NCBI GenBank assembly: GCA_008668235.1
Contig: RQCP01000057.1
Coordinates: 1 to 6,021, forward strand
Source of the DNA: Collinsella aerofaciens
Lineage (GTDB): Bacteria; Actinomycetota; Coriobacteriia; Coriobacteriales; Coriobacteriaceae
Length of the DNA: 6,021 bases
Direction: 5' to 3'
The first letter of the stretch is position 1; every line of letters starts with the position of its first letter. The translations under genes were made by a program, and so were the position numbers. Positions 5,089 to 6,021 of this stretch are shown here, in pieces. The notes below the pieces were generated by a model, which saw only the letters and a program-made list of their open reading frames with translations, was not told where the DNA came from and did not search any database.

Positions 5089-5117
5089 TTGCCCATCCTT
5101 GGCTGTTTGGTTACTAT
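5089..5117 (+). promoter_or_regulatory. Promoter of tRNA-Ser
   Basis: The -35 is TTGCCC (5089-5094), the spacer is 17 bp, and the -10 is TACTAT (5112-5117), ending 14 bases before the mature tRNA 5' end. The elements are less close to consensus than at the tRNA-Arg genes. Confidence 0.7.
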
Positions 5118-5131
5118 AGAACGGCTGTTAC

Positions 5132-5222
5132 GGAGAGCTGACCGAGAGGCCGAAGGTGCTCGCCTGCTAAGCGAGTATGCCCCAAAAGGGCATCTGGGGT
5201 TCGAATCCCCAGCTCTCCGCCA
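5132..5222 (+). tRNA. tRNA-Ser (anticodon GCT)
   Basis: Ninety-one bases, class II, with CCA encoded at 5220-5222. The acceptor GGAGAGC pairs with GCTCTCC and the discriminator is G5219. The anticodon stem CTCGC/GCGAG encloses CTGCTAA, giving GCT, which reads AGC and AGU serine codons. The long variable arm ATGCCC-CAAAA-GGGCAT is typical of tRNA-Ser. The T-arm CTGGG-GTTCGAATC-CCCAG region is strongly self-complementary. A cassette with a copy of this tRNA's tail follows at 5280-5413. Confidence 0.97.
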
Positions 5223-5236
5223 GTTTAACTTTAAAG

Positions 5237-5262
5237 AAGGGTCCCATCGGGGGCCCTTTTTT
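5237..5262 (+). terminator. Intrinsic terminator of tRNA-Ser
   Basis: AAGGGTCCC (5237-5245) pairs with GGGGCCCTT (5250-5258), with one G-T pair, around ATCG, and runs directly into six Ts. Confidence 0.9.
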
Positions 5263-5279
5263 ATTATCGAGAAAGGGCG

Positions 5280-5413
5280 CTGGGGATTCGAACCCGAGAG
5301 GGCACGGGCGTTAAGCAAACGCGAAAGCGTTTGTAGCCCGTGGGCGAAAAGCCGCCAGGCTTTGAAGCCGGAGGGCATGCGTAGCATGCCCGGACATCCC
5401 CAGCTCTCCGCCA
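5280..5413 (+). repeat. Multi-hairpin tRNA cassette (Ser copy) plus duplicated tRNA-Ser 3' tail
   Basis: It has the same architecture as the tRNA-Arg cassettes with much changed sequence. The closing helix is CTGGGGAT (5280-5287) with ATCCCCAG (5396-5403). Inside lie CCC-GAGA-GGG (5293-5302); CACGGGC (5303-5309) with GCCCGTG (5336-5342), enclosing AAACGC-GAAA-GCGTTT (5317-5332); AAAGCC-GCCA-GGCTTT (5348-5363); and GGGCATGC-GTA-GCATGCCC (5373-5391). Linkers shared with the Arg copies are AAG before the inner helix, TAGC after it, GGGCGA, and GAAGCCGG. The tRNA-Ser tail from ATCCCC to CCA repeats at 5396-5413, offset 191 from 5205-5222. No open reading frame with a sensible start is present. 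Confidence 0.87.
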
Positions 5414-5427
5414 GTACGAATTTGAAG

Positions 5428-5454
5428 AAGGGTCCCATTTGGGGCCCTTTTTTT
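5428..5454 (+). terminator. Terminator after the duplicated tRNA-Ser tail
   Basis: AAGGGTCCC (5428-5436), loop ATTT, GGGGCCCTT (5441-5449), then a run of seven Ts. The stem is identical to the tRNA's own terminator 191 bp upstream, with a different loop. Confidence 0.9.
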
Positions 5455-5468
5455 GTGTGGAGAAAGGA

Positions 5469-5487
5469 GGCTGGGGATTCGAACCCT
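5469..5487 (+). repeat. Left-end remnant of a second Ser-type cassette (inverted T-arm)
   Basis: GGCTGGGGATTCGAACCC recurs exactly 191 bp after the start of the full Ser cassette (CTGGGGATTCG at 5280 and 5471) and then stops at the minus-strand terminator. It contains the reverse complement of the T-loop region, GGTTCGAATCC. Confidence 0.65.
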
Positions 5488-5520
5488 CAAAAAGGAGGCA
5501 TCCTTTCGGACACCTCCTTT
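5487..5520 (-). terminator. Intrinsic terminator of the minus-strand carboxypeptidase gene
   Basis: Read on the minus strand, AAAGGAGG (5520-5513) pairs with CCTCCTTT (5498-5491). A 2x2 mismatch and a further three pairs (TCC/GGA) surround a 4-base loop. The plus-strand A-run at 5489-5493 gives Ts after the stem. It lies about 25 bases beyond the stop codon, back to back with the tRNA-Ser terminator. Confidence 0.8.
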
Positions 5521-5544
5521 CAGCGAGTGTATTGTTCTTCGATC

Positions 5545-6021
5545 TTACATCTCGGGCGCCTTGGCGACGGTCTCGCTTTCTGCCGTGAGTGGGCGGTTGT
5601 CGATGCGGCGGCCCAGGCGGTCGAGCTTCACAAGGAGCCACTCAATGGGATTCGGCCCTGCGCCTTCCTCGTCAGCAACCAGGTCCATGACGGCGATCTT
5701 GGTGCCGTCCTGCTTGAGTGTAACGCTGCCCACCTTGTCGCCCACATGCACCGTGCCCGAAAGATCGTCGTAGCTAACCTTTTCGGTCACCTCGCCGGCA
5801 AGAGAAAACACGGTCGCTTGCGCCGTGGGATCGGCGAGCGTGGCGTCGATTGTCTTATCCGTCCAGTCGGTTTGACTAATGCGCGCCATAAGCGGGTTGC
5901 CGTTGACGGTCTTTTCTTGCGTGTTGGCGATTGCGACCGTCACCTTGTGGTCGTAGTACCAGTTGGCAAGGGTGGCGGTATCGGTAAAGCGCTGATCGGT
6001 GGTGGTGGAGTTCAAAATAAC
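5545..6021 (-). CDS. D-alanyl-D-alanine carboxypeptidase-like protein, C-terminal part (5' end outside the window)
   Basis: The frame is open to the right edge and ends at TAA (complement of 5545-5547), giving 158 visible residues. It begins inside the protein with VILNSTTTDQRFTDTATLANWYY, which resembles the stretch following the active site in penicillin-binding-protein-5-type (peptidase S11) carboxypeptidases. That family trims the terminal D-alanine from peptidoglycan stem peptides at the outer membrane face. A beta-rich C-terminal domain follows; GDKVGSVTLKQDGTKI and MDLVADEE match the S11 C-terminal pattern of 'G..VG...' and 'LVA.E'. A possibly amphipathic stretch, NPIEWLLVKLDRLGRRI, lies near the end. 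The SxxK, SxN and KTG motifs would lie upstream and cannot be checked. A TTG at 6015 is in frame but internal. The terminator at 5487-5520 follows. Confidence 0.75.
   Translation of the reverse strand, partial: VILNSTTTDQRFTDTATLANWYYDHKVTVAIANTQEKTVNGNPLMARISQTDWTDKTIDATLADPTAQATVFSLAGEVTEKVSYDDLSGTVHVGDKVGSVTLKQDGTKIAVMDLVADEEGAGPNPIEWLLVKLDRLGRRIDNRPLTAESETVAKAPEM

Noticed and set aside
5453..5773. Plus-strand open frame opposite the carboxypeptidase gene, and minus-strand frames at 5025-5438 and 5264-5641
   Set aside because: The first is antisense to a protein with recognisable family features. The others cross tRNA-Ser, its cassette and terminators.

Overview
The window looks like a chromosomal segment of a moderately GC-rich actinobacterium. 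A gut Coriobacteriia of the Collinsella type is my best guess. The basis is base composition, CCA-encoding tRNA genes, an orphan ATPase of a type common in Actinobacteria, and general resemblance; no marker gene fixes the taxonomy.

Layout: (1) 1-1067 is a tRNA-Arg locus. It has two identical tRNA-Arg(ACG) genes (288-364 and 713-789), each with its own -35/-10 promoter and intrinsic terminator. Each is followed by a ~120-bp GC-rich multi-hairpin cassette, then a second copy of the tRNA 3' tail (T-arm half to CCA) and a second terminator. Cassette remnants lie at 150-206 and 1030-1067. (2) 1165-3606 encodes an 813-aa cytosolic protein of unknown function with TPR-like helices near its C-terminus. 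(3) 3697-3757 is a short array of six G(C/T)TAAA units (three 19-bp double repeats) just ahead of the ribosome binding site of (4) a 360-aa AAA+/ORC-Cdc6-like ATPase with a C-terminal winged helix (3769-4851). (5) 4891-5040 holds two tandem long inverted repeats built from one motif, TGTCTCAATCTGTAACA. (6) 5132-5222 is tRNA-Ser(GCT), again with promoter, terminator, multi-hairpin cassette, duplicated tRNA tail and duplicated terminator. (7) 5545-6021 on the minus strand is the C-terminal part of a D-alanyl-D-alanine carboxypeptidase-like protein, which runs off the right edge and has its own terminator at 5487-5520.

The most interesting structure is the cassette family behind the tRNAs. Three full copies sit behind two different tRNA species. 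The distance from the tRNA tail to its duplicate is 190, 190 and 191 bp. The hairpins keep their pairing while the sequence changes between the Arg and Ser copies, which suggests a selected RNA or single-stranded DNA fold. In each locus the duplicated tail and terminator resemble that locus's own tRNA tail, while the hairpin core is shared. This suggests that a hairpin core spreads and the host tRNA end is copied around it, but it is inference. The second candidate is the ATPase with its phased upstream repeat array and downstream inverted repeats; this may be a self-contained DNA-binding unit.
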